From Alicyclobacillus suci (GTDB lineage Bacteria > Bacillota > Bacilli > Alicyclobacillales > Alicyclobacillaceae): a stretch of DNA of 35,259 nt. The translations under genes and the position numbers were made by a program. Shown here piece by piece: positions 1 to 9,215 of this stretch. The DNA lies in NCBI RefSeq assembly GCF_017329615.1, contig NZ_JAFMTW010000037.1, positions 1 to 35,259 of the forward strand, given 5' to 3'. The notes beneath the pieces were generated by a model. It saw nothing but the letters and a program-made list of their open reading frames with translations, was not told where the DNA came from and did not search any database. Position 1 is the first letter of the stretch, and every line of letters starts with the position of its first letter.

Positions 1-91
1 ACCCGTACCCATCCCGAACACGGACGTGAAGACCTCCAGCGCCGAGGATACTTGGAGGGAGACCTCCTGGGAAAGTAGGACGTTGCCAGGC
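1..91 (+). rRNA. rrf: 5S ribosomal RNA, 3' part (truncated by the window start)
   Basis: The stretch from the ACCCGTACCCATCCCGAACA segment to the closing GTTGCCAGGC is the classic bacterial 5S core: the CCCATCCCGAACACGG loop, a CTCCAGCGCCGA arm and a GGGAAAGTAGGACG arm. The 5' third lies outside the window. It is probably the last gene of an rRNA operon because a strong terminator follows within 10 bases. Confidence 0.93.
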
Positions 92-100
92 GAGAGAGAG

Positions 101-150
101 AAGGGCCCTGAGGGGAACGCTGAGAAGGCGGAACCTTGGGGCTCTTTTTT
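101..150 (+). terminator. Rho-independent terminator of the rRNA operon
   Basis: A 13-bp stem pairs 101-113 with 132-144, with three G-U wobbles, and is followed by a run of six T residues. It sits directly behind the 5S rRNA and ends that transcript. Confidence 0.85.
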
Positions 151-434
151 GTGTTGGGGTAGAATTTGTGTTTTCCCGGTGCACCTACCCCGTCCCGTGT
201 GCAGATTCCCGAGTATCAGGGTGTGTATTTCGCTAGGTTTCAGCAGGATTCGACAGATTGCGAGACTTGTACTTTCCAATTTACCCATGAATTCACGAAC
301 TTCGGTCGTTGTGGGAAGAGGATGAAGCAGTAACTTTACTAGGACAAACATTTTGTGGGGCGTGGATAATTTGTAGATTGATTACTCACAATAGCTAGGC
401 ATTTGAAATCAGCGGATCGTTGGTGGTTAGAAGC
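151..434. other. Intergenic region without a recognised gene
   Basis: About 280 bases between the rRNA terminator and the next gene. The open frames here are short and have no ribosome binding site. I see no convincing RNA structure beyond the terminator. Confidence 0.6.
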
Positions 435-932
435 ATGGCCTACTATCTGTCGATGTTGTTTTGGATAATAGCTGCCTGGAAGTGGGTAGACTGGCGGCAG
501 TGGAGAAAATATCAAGCCACTATTCTGTACTTTTTATTGGGAGATATCGCATATTGCTACATTACCAGGGACTATCCCCTGTGGCGGCATGCACCGGTGC
601 CGACGTTTAAAAGTGAAACAGGCGCCGAGTTGGCTCCGCTTGTTGTATATGCCTCGACATTGCTGATTTATCTCACGCGGTTTCCACGTGGGCGATGGCG
701 GGCGGTGGCATGGACTGCGCTGTTTGTGGCGATGTACGTCTTCGCTGAATCTGTGCTTCACTGCATTGGTGTGATGCAGTATGATCACGGCTGGCGCTTG
801 TCATATTCGGCCCTATTCAGTGCCATGATGATTCCGATGATGCGCTTACATTCGCAGCATCCGCTTATTTGCTATTTGTTGTCAGCCCCTATACCGGTGT
901 TTCTCATCATCGTTTTTAAGGTGCCGATGTAG
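435..932 (+). CDS. CBO0543-family multi-pass membrane protein
   Basis: A 165-residue integral membrane protein of unknown function. Several hydrophobic segments are visible: an N-terminal one (YLSMLFWIIAAW), one near ATILYFLLGDIAY, one near LVVYASTLLIYL, one in the WTALFVAMYVFAESVLH stretch and a C-terminal one (PIPVFLIIVF). The Trp-rich first loop (KWVDWRQWRKYQAT) followed by an FLLGD motif is typical of the CBO0543 family found in spore-forming Firmicutes; I place it there from the pattern, not from a search. I chose the ATG at 435 because GGTGG lies 8 bases upstream; a TTG at 420 is in frame but has no ribosome binding site. It stands alone between the rRNA operon and a convergent Nudix gene. 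Confidence 0.75.
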   Translation: MAYYLSMLFWIIAAWKWVDWRQWRKYQATILYFLLGDIAYCYITRDYPLWRHAPVPTFKSETGAELAPLVVYASTLLIYLTRFPRGRWRAVAWTALFVAMYVFAESVLHCIGVMQYDHGWRLSYSALFSAMMIPMMRLHSQHPLICYLLSAPIPVFLIIVFKVPM

Positions 933-957
933 TATTTTGGAAGTCTGATGAAAATGC

Positions 958-1605
958 TTATTTTTGGTATGGGAGTCCGGTGTTATGGGACCATTGCGCT
1001 TGGATGGCTTCAAATGTGTCAGTGTAATACGCTGTCGTGTGTGCGACGAAGTCCTCGAGTCGGGCTTCGATTTCCGAGGGTAATCGGTTGGCGGAGTCGT
1101 TCACGGTGTACCCATGTAGGCGGATGGACTGCTTTTCGCCACGGAAAAGTTGAATCGCATCCGTGAGTTGTGCGAGGTAGAGGGCGGAGATTTCGTCGGT
1201 TTGTGGGTGGAGGTCAGAGAGGGCGTACGGTGTGACATGCATGAAGATGTGGCAAGCTTCAAAGTCGCGGATGTTCTCCGTTTGGGCTGCGACATGAACG
1301 ATGCCGAGTGGAGACAGCTCTGTAATTGGCACGTCGATACCAAGTTCCTCACGGAGTTCGCGCACACCATCGGACACGTTTTCGCCTGCTGAGAGGTGGC
1401 CCGCACAACTGACGTCCAGCTTGTTCGGATTTGTGTCCTTATTGGGGTGCCGTTTTTGAAAGATGATGTACGGGACACCTGCTTGTTGCATGACGACCCA
1501 ACAATGAAAAGTCTTGTGCCAATATCCCTTGGCGTGAACCTCTTCACGTGTGGCAGCGCCGATGTGCTGAAAATCCTCGTTATAAATATCAATCCACTCG
1601 GTCAT
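958..1605 (-). CDS. Nudix hydrolase, isopentenyl-diphosphate isomerase-like subfamily
   Basis: A 215-residue cytoplasmic Nudix enzyme. The N-terminal part (EWIDIYNEDFQHIGAATREEVHAKG, then WHKTFHCWV) and the GHLSAGE...RELREELGI box are typical of the COG1443/YfcD-like Nudix group related to IPP isomerase, which hydrolyse nucleoside-diphosphate-linked substrates; the actual substrate cannot be read from the sequence. The Nudix box has six rather than seven residues between the first Glu and the Arg-Glu pair. I believe this occurs in this subfamily, so I do not read it as inactivation. The start is the ATG at 1605 preceded by GGAGGG, which removes a 37-residue upstream extension without a binding site. 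It converges with the membrane protein gene at 435-932. Confidence 0.85.
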   Translation of the reverse strand: MTEWIDIYNEDFQHIGAATREEVHAKGYWHKTFHCWVVMQQAGVPYIIFQKRHPNKDTNPNKLDVSCAGHLSAGENVSDGVRELREELGIDVPITELSPLGIVHVAAQTENIRDFEACHIFMHVTPYALSDLHPQTDEISALYLAQLTDAIQLFRGEKQSIRLHGYTVNDSANRLPSEIEARLEDFVAHTTAYYTDTFEAIQAQWSHNTGLPYQK

Positions 1606-1764
1606 GTTACCCTCCAGCGCACTACATAGAACGTCTCGTGTCCTGTAGTCCGGTATGCATCTATTGTAACGCTGATGGGGTGTGTGTTGCCAGAAACAAG
1701 GCACCACGCGTGCCAAAGATTAGGTGTGGCTGCCTGTAGATAACAGATGCTTTGCTGAATCATT

Positions 1765-2058
1765 CTATCGCTTGCGTTGCGGCGGCTGTTGCGCCGACTT
1801 TTTTGGAGCAGTTTGGCTCTGGCTAAATAAGGTGACATTGTGCCCACGTTGACCCCTTGGCAGTTGTGGTTTAGTACATACAAACATATTCTCGGTCACA
1901 AATGAAAGTACATAGCCTCTCGCCAGAATCTTTTCGAGTGCAGATGCGACCGTTGTGCCGAGGAGATTTGCGATGACGATGTTTGGATCACTACTGCTCC
2001 CCGCACTCACAACGATTTCCGCACTTCCTGTGACTTTTACATTGAGGATGACAACCAC
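1765..2058 (-). CDS. Hypothetical small protein
   Basis: A 97-residue protein that I do not recognise. It starts at a GTG preceded at 8 bases by an excellent GGAGGAGG ribosome binding site, the main reason to believe it is real. The first two thirds look folded (a beta-rich start MVVILNVKVTGSAEIVVSAG, then a helix-like VASALEKILARGY and an FVTENMFVCTK strand). The last 30 residues are basic and Gln/Pro/Lys-rich, hence probably disordered. It lies upstream of the Nudix gene on the same strand with a gap of about 160 bases, so co-transcription is possible but unproven. Confidence 0.6.
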   Translation of the reverse strand: MVVILNVKVTGSAEIVVSAGSSSDPNIVIANLLGTTVASALEKILARGYVLSFVTENMFVCTKPQLPRGQRGHNVTLFSQSQTAPKKSAQQPPQRKR

Positions 2059-2216
2059 TCGGATAACCTCCTCCTATGTGTGCCATCCATTTAGACAATG
2101 CAAACCGGGGTGGAAATGTACAAACACCAGCCTAAAGGCTATGGGGTCGGGCTATCCCCCATTTGCCATTCGCCTCGGGTTGGTCGTTTGCCAACCGTTT
2201 GGTGGATTTATGTGGT

Positions 2217-2483
2217 TTACAACAAGTTGATGATGGGGATGGACTTAAGGACGAGGGTGACAATCGAAAGAATCAGCCCGAAAACGGACATGCCGGATCC
2301 ATACCCGATTCTAGACGCCTGCACCATCCCGATGATGCTTAGGATTACGCCGATGACACCCAGGATGTGGCCAATTGGGATGCCGAGAAGCGGAATCCAA
2401 CAAAGAACAAAGCCAATCAAGCTGACCACTAGCGCAGCGACGGCGAAGCCGTTTGTGGATTGCGGTGGACCATTTCGATACAT
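2217..2483 (-). CDS. Small membrane protein, DUF4190-like
   Basis: An 88-residue protein with a short polar N-terminus (MYRNGPPQSTNG) and closely packed hydrophobic helices: FAVAALVVSLIGFVLCWIPLLG, then HILGVIGVILSIIGMV, then MSVFGLILSIVTLVLKSIPII. The pattern of NGFAVAALVVSLIGFVL followed by a Gly-rich second helix is typical of DUF4190 proteins, membrane proteins of unknown role in Gram-positive bacteria. A GGAGTG element lies about 10 bases before the ATG. It is transcribed divergently from guaB. Confidence 0.72.
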   Translation of the reverse strand: MYRNGPPQSTNGFAVAALVVSLIGFVLCWIPLLGIPIGHILGVIGVILSIIGMVQASRIGYGSGMSVFGLILSIVTLVLKSIPIINLL

Positions 2484-2701
2484 CTGTGCTCACACTCCGA
2501 TATCTTGATATCTATGCAGCGCCGACGCGTTTACGCTATGCGCCTTTGTCCGACAGCGCGGAAATAAACTGCACTCTAAATCCTCATAATACTGGAAGCT
2601 GAGTCAGAGTGCTACGGCGTGTTCGAGAAATACAACGATTCTGTCTCTATGACGGAAGTGTGTCGGTTTGCAGGACTGCGCGATGGCGCCGACTCTCTCC
2701 G

Positions 2702-4301
<1,600 letters not shown>

Positions 4302-4323
4302 TGGTACCTGTAGACCAAGTGGT

Positions 4324-4351
4324 TTGCATCTACCTCAAGTTATAATACAAT
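4324..4351 (+). promoter_or_regulatory. Candidate promoter of pdxST
   Basis: TTGCAT (4324-4329), a 16-base spacer and TACAAT (4346-4351). An overlapping TATAAT (4341-4346) is also present but lacks a -35 box at the right distance. The -35 match is poor, so this call is tentative. Confidence 0.4.
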
Positions 4352-4419
4352 TTAGCGTAGGATTCTTAAGTTTTACCGGGTGCTCGCATTGGGTCCCGTA
4401 TCGATAGGAGGAGTTCGTT

Positions 4420-5304
4420 GTGGCGAAGACAGGTACTGATCTCGTCAAGCGCGGCATGGCCGAGATGCAAAAGGGTGGCGTCATCATGGACGTCATCAAC
4501 GCCGAACAGGCGAAAATTGCGGAAGCGGCCGGTGCCGTTGCGGTCATGGCGCTAGAGCGCGTTCCGTCGGATATCCGCAAGGCCGGTGGCGTGGCTCGGA
4601 TGGCGGATCCGACTGTGATTGAAGAAGTCATGAAGGCGGTGTCCATCCCGGTGATGGCAAAATGCCGTATTGGCCATATTGTCGAGGCGCGTATCCTTGA
4701 AGCGATGGGCGTCGACTATATCGACGAGAGCGAAGTGCTGACACCTGCGGACGACAAGTTCCACGTGGACAAGTCCAAGTTCACCGTGCCGTTCGTTTGT
4801 GGCGCGAAAGATTTGGGTGAAGCGGTTCGCCGTATCGCCGAGGGCGCGTCGATGATTCGCACGAAGGGCGAACCGGGCACGGGCAACATCATCGAAGCGG
4901 TGAAACACCAACGCATGATGCAAATGCAAATTCGCCACATTCAGAGCCTGTCGGAGGATGAGTTGTACGCAGAGGCGAAGAACCTCGGCGCACCGCTTCA
5001 TATCCTTCGCGAGATTCACGAGACTGGCAAGTTGCCTGTCGTGAACTTTGCAGCTGGTGGCATTGCGACGCCGGCCGATGCGGCGTTGATGATGGAACTG
5101 GGTTCTGATGGGGTGTTTGTCGGTTCGGGTATCTTCAAGTCGGAGAACCCGGAGAAGTTTGCGCGTGCTATCGTGCAGGCGACGACGCACTATCAGGATT
5201 ACGAGCTCATCGGCGAATTGTCGAAGAACCTCGGCACGGCGATGACCGGTATTGATCTCAACACCCTCCGCCCAGAGGAGAGAATGGCTTCACGCGGCTG
5301 GTAA
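4420..5304 (+). CDS. pdxS: Pyridoxal 5'-phosphate synthase, synthase subunit PdxS
   Basis: Makes PLP from ribose 5-phosphate, glyceraldehyde 3-phosphate and the ammonia supplied by PdxT (DXP-independent vitamin B6 pathway). The protein has 294 residues, the family length. The landmarks sit at expected positions: Asp24 in GVIMDV, Lys81 in VMAKCRIGH, which forms the substrate imine, and Lys149 in [13 protein letters not shown], which takes over the intermediates. The GTG start at 4420 follows the strong binding site ATAGGAGGAG. pdxT follows after 104 bases; the two proteins form the 12+12 PLP synthase complex. Confidence 0.98.
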   Translation: MAKTGTDLVKRGMAEMQKGGVIMDVINAEQAKIAEAAGAVAVMALERVPSDIRKAGGVARMADPTVIEEVMKAVSIPVMAKCRIGHIVEARILEAMGVDYIDESEVLTPADDKFHVDKSKFTVPFVCGAKDLGEAVRRIAEGASMIRTKGEPGTGNIIEAVKHQRMMQMQIRHIQSLSEDELYAEAKNLGAPLHILREIHETGKLPVVNFAAGGIATPADAALMMELGSDGVFVGSGIFKSENPEKFARAIVQATTHYQDYELIGELSKNLGTAMTGIDLNTLRPEERMASRGW

Positions 5305-5316
5305 GCTGCGTTTTGT

Positions 5317-5376
5317 CCCGCATGGTCGGGCCTACTCCCAAGTGCCACTTGGCACCGGGCAGACGGGCCCTGCGGG
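5317..5376 (+). promoter_or_regulatory. Structured element between pdxS and pdxT
   Basis: CCCGCA (5317-5322) pairs with TGCGGG (5371-5376) and GGGCC (5328-5332) with GGCCC (5366-5370). The right arm is continuous while the left has a 5-base bulge. An apical hairpin GTGCC-ACTT-GGCAC spans 5342-5355. There is no T-run, so it is not a classical terminator. It could be an attenuating or stabilising element that sets the PdxS:PdxT ratio; this is inference. Confidence 0.4.
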
Positions 5377-5408
5377 GGTCTAGAGTATAGATAAAGGGGT
5401 CTGTTCGG

Positions 5409-5981
5409 ATGAAAGTTGGCGTAATCGCGGTTCAAGGTGCATTTCGCGAGCATATTCGGGTGCTTCGCGAGCTTGGCGCAGACGCCGTCGAGGTGCGCCG
5501 CGCAAACGAATTGGACGGCGCCGAAGCTGTGGTTATTCCTGGTGGGGAGAGCACGGCGATTGGCAAACTGATGCGCGAGTACGACTTGCTGCAACCCGTT
5601 CGCGATTTGGCGAGTGCAGGCAAGCCGATATTTGGTACGTGTGCGGGGATGATTGTGCTCGCCAACCGCATTGTCGGGGAGGAGACCAATCATCTCGGCT
5701 TGATGGACGTGGAAGTGAACCGAAACTCCTTTGGCCGCCAAAAGGATAGCTTCGAAGCTGATCTCGACGTTCCCGTCCTCGGCCCAGAACCATATCCGGC
5801 TGTCTTCATCCGCGCGCCGCACATTCAGTCTGTCGGCGAGCGCGTGGAGGTGTTGGCGACTTATGAAGGCCGCATTGTGGCTGTGCAACAAGACAATCTC
5901 TTGGCGACGTCTTTCCACCCAGAACTCACGGGCGATTTGCGTCTGCACGCGTATTTCTTGGGTTTAGCAAAGCGATCGTAA
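5409..5981 (+). CDS. pdxT: Pyridoxal 5'-phosphate synthase, glutaminase subunit PdxT
   Basis: A class I glutamine amidotransferase that hydrolyses glutamine and channels ammonia to PdxS. The 190-residue protein carries the whole triad: Cys78 in FGTCAGM, and His170 and Glu172 in SFHPEL. The GGESTAIGK motif near residue 46 forms the oxyanion region. The ATG at 5409 has AAGGGG at a suitable distance. It is the second gene of the pdxST unit and is followed by a hairpin terminator. Confidence 0.97.
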   Translation: MKVGVIAVQGAFREHIRVLRELGADAVEVRRANELDGAEAVVIPGGESTAIGKLMREYDLLQPVRDLASAGKPIFGTCAGMIVLANRIVGEETNHLGLMDVEVNRNSFGRQKDSFEADLDVPVLGPEPYPAVFIRAPHIQSVGERVEVLATYEGRIVAVQQDNLLATSFHPELTGDLRLHAYFLGLAKRS

Positions 5982-5984
5982 AAG

Positions 5985-6061
5985 AAACCGCCCTTTCGCA
6001 CGAAACCATTCCCGCGCCTATCGCGCGCGGTCTGGCGATGTGCGGGGGGCGGTTTGTTGTT
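5985..6061 (+). terminator. Probable terminator behind pdxT
   Basis: AAACCGCCC (5985-5993) pairs with GGGCGGTTT (6047-6055), extended by CGCA (5997-6000) with TGCG (6041-6044). A smaller GCG-rich hairpin lies in the loop. A T-rich stretch follows. No T-box consensus is present although serS is the next gene. Confidence 0.6.
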
Positions 6062-6168
6062 ATACAGGCAATATTGTTGTGCTATGCTGTGAACAGCTTG
6101 GCGTCACGCACAGGTTGATGAAGGGAATGTATATTGACGCCGCATCCGAACGAATGCGAGGTGCACAT

Positions 6169-7464
6169 ATGTTAGATATTCGAGCCATCAGGCAACAGCC
6201 CGACGAGTTCAAGCGAAAGCTCGGTCGCAAGAAGGTCCATCCGGCCATCATTGACGAACTCTTGACCGCCGACGAGGCATGGCGCGCCAACCTGGCGGAG
6301 ACCGAACGCCTGAAAAACCTGCGCAATACCACATCTGAGGCGATTGCACGCAAGAAGAAGAACGGCGAGGACGCGACCGACGACATCGCGCAGATGAAAG
6401 AAGTCGGCAACCGAATCAAGGAGCTGGATGACATCATCCGCCAGCAGGACGAGCGGATTCGCGAGATTCTGCTCAGCCTCCCGAACGTGCCACACGACTC
6501 CGTGCCAGAAGGGGCGTCCGAGGACGACAACCCCGTCATCCGCACGTGGGGCGAATTGCCCAAGTTCAATTTTGAGCCCAAGCCGCACTGGGAAGTCGCT
6601 GAAAACCTCGGCATCCTCGATATCGAGCGGGCGGTGAAAATCACCGGATCGCGCTTTGTCCTATACAAAGGCCTCGGCGCCCGCTTGGAGCGCGCATTGG
6701 CGGCATTCATGCTCGATTTGCACACGGACAAGCACGGATACACTGAGATGTTCCCAGCGTTCATCGCCAACGAGGAGAGCCTCGTGGGTACGGGCAACCT
6801 GCCGAAGTTCGGCGATGAGATGTTCAAGCTCGAAGGGCTGCCGTACTATCTCATCCCAACCGCGGAGGTCCCGCTGACCAACTACTACCGCGACGAGATT
6901 CTCAGCGTCGACCAGCTCCCGACCAAGTTCGCGGGCTACAGCTCCTGTTTCAGATCAGAAGCAGGATCCGCCGGCAAAGACACCCGCGGCCTCATTCGCC
7001 TGCATCAGTTTCAGAAAGTCGAACTCGTGTTGCTCGTCCACCCGGACAAGTCCTATGAGATGCTCGAACAGTTGACACGAGACTGCGCAGACGTCCTCGA
7101 GGCACTCGAATTGCCGTACCGGCAAATCGAAATCTGCACGGGCGATCTCGGCTCCAAAGACGCGAAAAAGTACGACCTGGAGGTCTGGATTCCAGCGTCC
7201 AACACGTACCGCGAGATTAGCTCCTGCACCAACTTCGAGGAGTTCCAGGCGCGCCGCGCCAACCTGCGCTTCCGCCCGGACGAGTCATCAAAGCCCGAGT
7301 TTGTGCATACGCTCAATGGGTCAGGACTGGCGGTGGGCCGGACCGTTGCCGCTATCCTCGAAAACAACCAGCAAGCTGACGGGTCTGTCCGCATCCCAAA
7401 AGCCCTCGTCCCATACATGGGCGGCATCGAGGCCATCCAAGCGCCTGCATCCGTGAAGGCGTAA
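6169..7464 (+). CDS. serS: Seryl-tRNA synthetase
   Basis: Charges tRNA-Ser (and tRNA-Sec where present) with serine. The class II synthetase has 431 residues, the usual length. The N-terminal 30-105 region is the long antiparallel coiled-coil arm that grips the tRNA (many Arg, Lys and Glu heptads, ending at LLSLPNVPH). The catalytic core shows TAEVPLTN, motif 2 with [21 protein letters not shown], and motif 3 with [17 protein letters not shown]. The start is the ATG at 6169, which begins the canonical [21 protein letters not shown] lies upstream. The upstream 43 residues of the open frame lie in the leader. Confidence 0.97.
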   Translation: MLDIRAIRQQPDEFKRKLGRKKVHPAIIDELLTADEAWRANLAETERLKNLRNTTSEAIARKKKNGEDATDDIAQMKEVGNRIKELDDIIRQQDERIREILLSLPNVPHDSVPEGASEDDNPVIRTWGELPKFNFEPKPHWEVAENLGILDIERAVKITGSRFVLYKGLGARLERALAAFMLDLHTDKHGYTEMFPAFIANEESLVGTGNLPKFGDEMFKLEGLPYYLIPTAEVPLTNYYRDEILSVDQLPTKFAGYSSCFRSEAGSAGKDTRGLIRLHQFQKVELVLLVHPDKSYEMLEQLTRDCADVLEALELPYRQIEICTGDLGSKDAKKYDLEVWIPASNTYREISSCTNFEEFQARRANLRFRPDESSKPEFVHTLNGSGLAVGRTVAAILENNQQADGSVRIPKALVPYMGGIEAIQAPASVKA

Positions 7465-7505
7465 ATGAAGGCTTAACAGCTGCCGCGATGGAGCAGGATA
7501 GAACT

Positions 7506-7565
7506 GGAGCCACCCGGGCTCGTCAGGGCACAAACCCGATGTGCCCTAGCTAGCCCAGTGGCCTC
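7506..7565 (+). other. Long interrupted hairpin downstream of serS
   Basis: Three nested stems: GCCAC 7509-7513 with GTGGC 7558-7562, GGGCT 7516-7520 with AGCCC 7552-7556, and GGGCACA 7526-7532 with TGTGCCC 7540-7546. There is no T-run. It may serve as a terminator-like or mRNA 3'-end structure for serS. Confidence 0.45.
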
Positions 7566-7626
7566 AGTCAGAACGTTTCATCCAGCCGCCGATTCAGCCG
7601 GGCGGTCACCGTTACAGGAGGAAGCT

Positions 7627-8088
7627 ATGCGTATCTCGCAGGTCACCATCAAATTGTCAGCCGACGACATCAACCGAATGCTCCAAGAGTTTGCCCCAGA
7701 CGTCAAACTCCGCATCGTCGAAATTCGCGACGACGGCATCTACGGGCAATTCAAGTTCCTCATGTGGAATATCGACTTCATCGCGCGCCCGCACAGCTAC
7801 AAGGAGCGCGAAGAGGTCGCCGTGGAAGTCTCCGCCCGCATGCTTGTGCCCATCCCGGCCTCCATTGTCGAACGCTCCCTCCAGGAAGCGGTCAAGGACG
7901 CCCCACAAGGCCTGGAGGTCCTGCGTCAGGTCCTCAAACTCCATGTGCCGACGATTCTCTCGCCATTCAAGATACAGCTCAAGGTCAGGGACTTCTCGTG
8001 CCACAATGGCGCTGTGGTGATTGATGTGGCCGATTGTGAGCTCGGGATGCTGAAGGGCATGCTGCCATTTAGCGGGGGGACGAGGTAG
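7627..8088 (+). CDS. Hypothetical protein downstream of serS
   Basis: A 153-residue soluble protein I do not recognise by name. It begins at an ATG with an AGGAGG site 5 bases upstream, so the start is secure. It has an alternating beta-rich pattern (RISQVTIKLSADDINRML, VKLRIVEIRDDGIYGQFKF, WNIDFIARPHSYKEREEVAVEVSARMLVPI) and ends with FKIQLKVRDFSCHNGAVVIDVADCELG. This is reminiscent of small lipid-binding-like or DUF2993-like folds, but I would not assign a function. Codon use and GC fit the chromosomal neighbours, unlike the island that begins 180 bases downstream. Confidence 0.7.
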   Translation: MRISQVTIKLSADDINRMLQEFAPDVKLRIVEIRDDGIYGQFKFLMWNIDFIARPHSYKEREEVAVEVSARMLVPIPASIVERSLQEAVKDAPQGLEVLRQVLKLHVPTILSPFKIQLKVRDFSCHNGAVVIDVADCELGMLKGMLPFSGGTR

Positions 8089-8137
8089 GGCGGTAAGGCG
8101 TGGTGCGTGAAGTCAGTTTCCAAAAAGCGTAAAATGG

Positions 8138-8166
8138 TTGAAGTTTGTGGACGATTACGGTAGAAT
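8138..8166 (+). promoter_or_regulatory. Promoter of tRNA-Arg
   Basis: TTGAAG (8138-8143), a 17-base spacer and TAGAAT (8161-8166). The tRNA starts 20 bases downstream. Confidence 0.75.
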
Positions 8167-8185
8167 ATTAAGGCATTGATGACGT

Positions 8186-8264
8186 GCACCCGTAGCTCAG
8201 TAGGATAGAGCGGTGGTTTCCTAAACCGCGTCTTGCGGGGGTTCGAATCCCTCCGGGTGCGCCA
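8186..8264 (+). tRNA. tRNA-Arg (anticodon CCT), CCA encoded
   Basis: The acceptor arm GCACCCG pairs with CGGGTGC (8254-8260), followed by discriminator G and an encoded CCA. The anticodon stem GTGGT/ACCGC encloses the loop TTCCTAA with anticodon CCT, and the T arm has GGGGG/CCCTC around TTCGAAT. The gene is intact although its 3' part doubles as the left attachment site of the island. Confidence 0.95.
8218..8264 (+). repeat. Left attachment site (attL) inside tRNA-Arg
   Basis: These 47 bases, from the anticodon loop through the CCA, recur perfectly at 21096-21142. The flanks diverge immediately on both sides apart from a short run of A residues. Insertion in the 3' half of a tRNA with restoration of the gene is the standard signature of a tyrosine-recombinase element. 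Confidence 0.93.
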
Positions 8265-8275
8265 AAAATTTGTAC

Positions 8276-8315
8276 AGGTGCGGGTTATCGGTTCTTCCGA
8301 TTCCCGCGCCTTATG
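8276..8315 (+). terminator. Hairpin terminator inside the left end of the island
   Basis: GGTGCGGG (8277-8284) pairs with CCCGCGCC (8303-8310), with an inner ATCGG/CCGAT stem, and the downstream side starts TTAT. Since the island displaced the original downstream sequence of tRNA-Arg, this hairpin would now end the tRNA transcript. Confidence 0.6.
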
Positions 8316-8385
8316 GTCTTCTAAACTTTTTTCTAATCCCAAATTAACACCACATGACCGGGTATTACCCTGTTGCCATGGTAAA

Positions 8386-8415
8386 TTGACTTCGTTTTTA
8401 TATGCGGGTGATACT
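8386..8415 (+). promoter_or_regulatory. Candidate promoter of the 8493-8741 gene
   Basis: TTGACT (8386-8391), an 18-base spacer and GATACT (8410-8415). The expected start, near 8422, lies just before the operator-like cluster. Confidence 0.5.
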
Positions 8416-8428
8416 TAAACAAGAGTAG

Positions 8429-8474
8429 CGAACGTTCGAATGAACCAACGTTCGTAAGAACGAAGGAACGTTCC
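8429..8474. promoter_or_regulatory. Cluster of GAAC/GTTC inverted repeats (operator-like)
   Basis: Within 46 bases there are two perfect palindromes, CGAACGTTCG (8429-8438) and GGAACGTTCC (8465-8474). Between them lie GAAC-CAAC-GTTC (8442-8453), which resembles the GAAC-N4-GTTC core of Firmicute LexA/DinR boxes, and CGTTC-GTAA-GAACG (8449-8462). It sits between a promoter and the ribosome binding site of the next gene, as a repressor operator would. Confidence 0.5.
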
Positions 8475-8492
8475 AATTTTGGAGGGTTCTTT

Positions 8493-8741
8493 ATGAGATG
8501 GGCTGAAGTTCGCGAATTGTTTCCAGACAAGTTTGTCGTTTTGGAGAACTTGAAATCTCACACGCAAGACGGCCATCTACACGTTGAGAAAGTCGCGGTC
8601 ATTCGCCCATTGGCTGACGGAAAGGAAGCCGTCAAGGGGATGCGTAATTGCACGGGGGACCGATTCATTTACCACACGTCAAAAGATGCAATTGAGATGC
8701 CCATTCGCCCGATGCCAAATCTCCTGAGTAACATCCAATGA
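8493..8741 (+). CDS. Small hypothetical protein with a YHTS motif
   Basis: An 82-residue protein with the ATG 7 bases after a TTGGAGGG binding site. Its layout (N-terminal W..V.ELFPDKFVVLENLKSH, central VAVIRPLAD, C-terminal DRFIYHTSKDAIEMPI) resembles a family of small proteins common in cyanobacteria and some Firmicutes. From memory, these often sit next to a retropepsin-like aspartic protease; no such protease follows here. The function is unknown. A frameshifted fragment of a related gene lies outside the island at 23671-23800. The GAAC/GTTC repeat cluster directly upstream suggests regulated expression. Confidence 0.75.
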   Translation: MRWAEVRELFPDKFVVLENLKSHTQDGHLHVEKVAVIRPLADGKEAVKGMRNCTGDRFIYHTSKDAIEMPIRPMPNLLSNIQ

Positions 8742-8832
8742 GGATCAAACAACACAACGGCTTGTTGTTCGTGACATTAACCATAACGTACGGCGGAGTC
8801 ACTCAAACGATACTGGATTGTGTTCGCTAACA

Positions 8833-9160
8833 TAAATGTTGACCACGTGGAAGTACATTGACAACCAAAAAGTTGACCACCGCGTAAACCTATTCCGCTA
8901 CGCTAGAGTTGCTGACGCTCTGCGTATGGGAGAAAAGGATTTTGTACGGGATGGTCGATAAAGAATATATCCGAAAAAATCACTTCGTAGATGGTTGGTC
9001 TATTCGAGGAATTAGTCGTCAATGCAAGATCTCGCGCCAAACGGTGCGGAAAATGCTGGCGGACGCGGAGATCCCAAAGTACAGCCTCACTGTGAATTGT
9101 CCACGTCAGTCATGGAACGATGGATCCCGTGATTGAACCATGGCTGCGAGTGTGAACGCC
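8833..9160 (+). mobile_element. IS21-family left-end remnant
   Basis: GTTGACCAC occurs at 8838 and 8872, with a related ATTGACAACC between them. Multiple short terminal repeats are typical of the left end of IS21 elements. They precede the N-terminal fragment of an IstA transposase. The rest of the element is missing. Confidence 0.65.
8951..9155 (+). pseudogene. istA: IS21 transposase IstA, N-terminal fragment with frameshift
   Basis: MVDKEYIRKNHFVDGWSIRGISRQCKISRQTVRKML is the helix-turn-helix start of IstA proteins. After about 50 residues the reading frame is lost, and the expected continuation MDPVIEPWLRV appears in another frame (about 9119-9152) before a stop. The DDE catalytic domain is absent, so the fragment cannot transpose. 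Confidence 0.8.
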
Positions 9161-9163
9161 GGG

Positions 9164-9202
9164 TTAAAATTGACCCAGATCGCCGACTTAATTTTGACCC
9201 AC
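9164..9202 (-). repeat. Terminal repeats of a second IS21-family element
   Basis: AAATTGACCCA (near 9167) and ATTTTGACCCA (near 9191) form a direct repeat of the IS21 terminal type. They lie next to the 3' end of the minus-strand istB fragment and so mark the right end of a second, oppositely oriented element. Confidence 0.5.
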
Positions 9203-9215
9203 CCAGCAGCTTGAA

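Noticed and set aside
948..1629. Several plus-strand open frames opposite the Nudix gene
   Set aside because: They are shadows of the minus-strand gene, which has a clear Nudix box and a strong ribosome binding site.
5982..6168. T-box riboswitch before serS
   Set aside because: The gap is short and shows no T-box core sequence or specifier loop. The hairpin is better read as the pdxT terminator.
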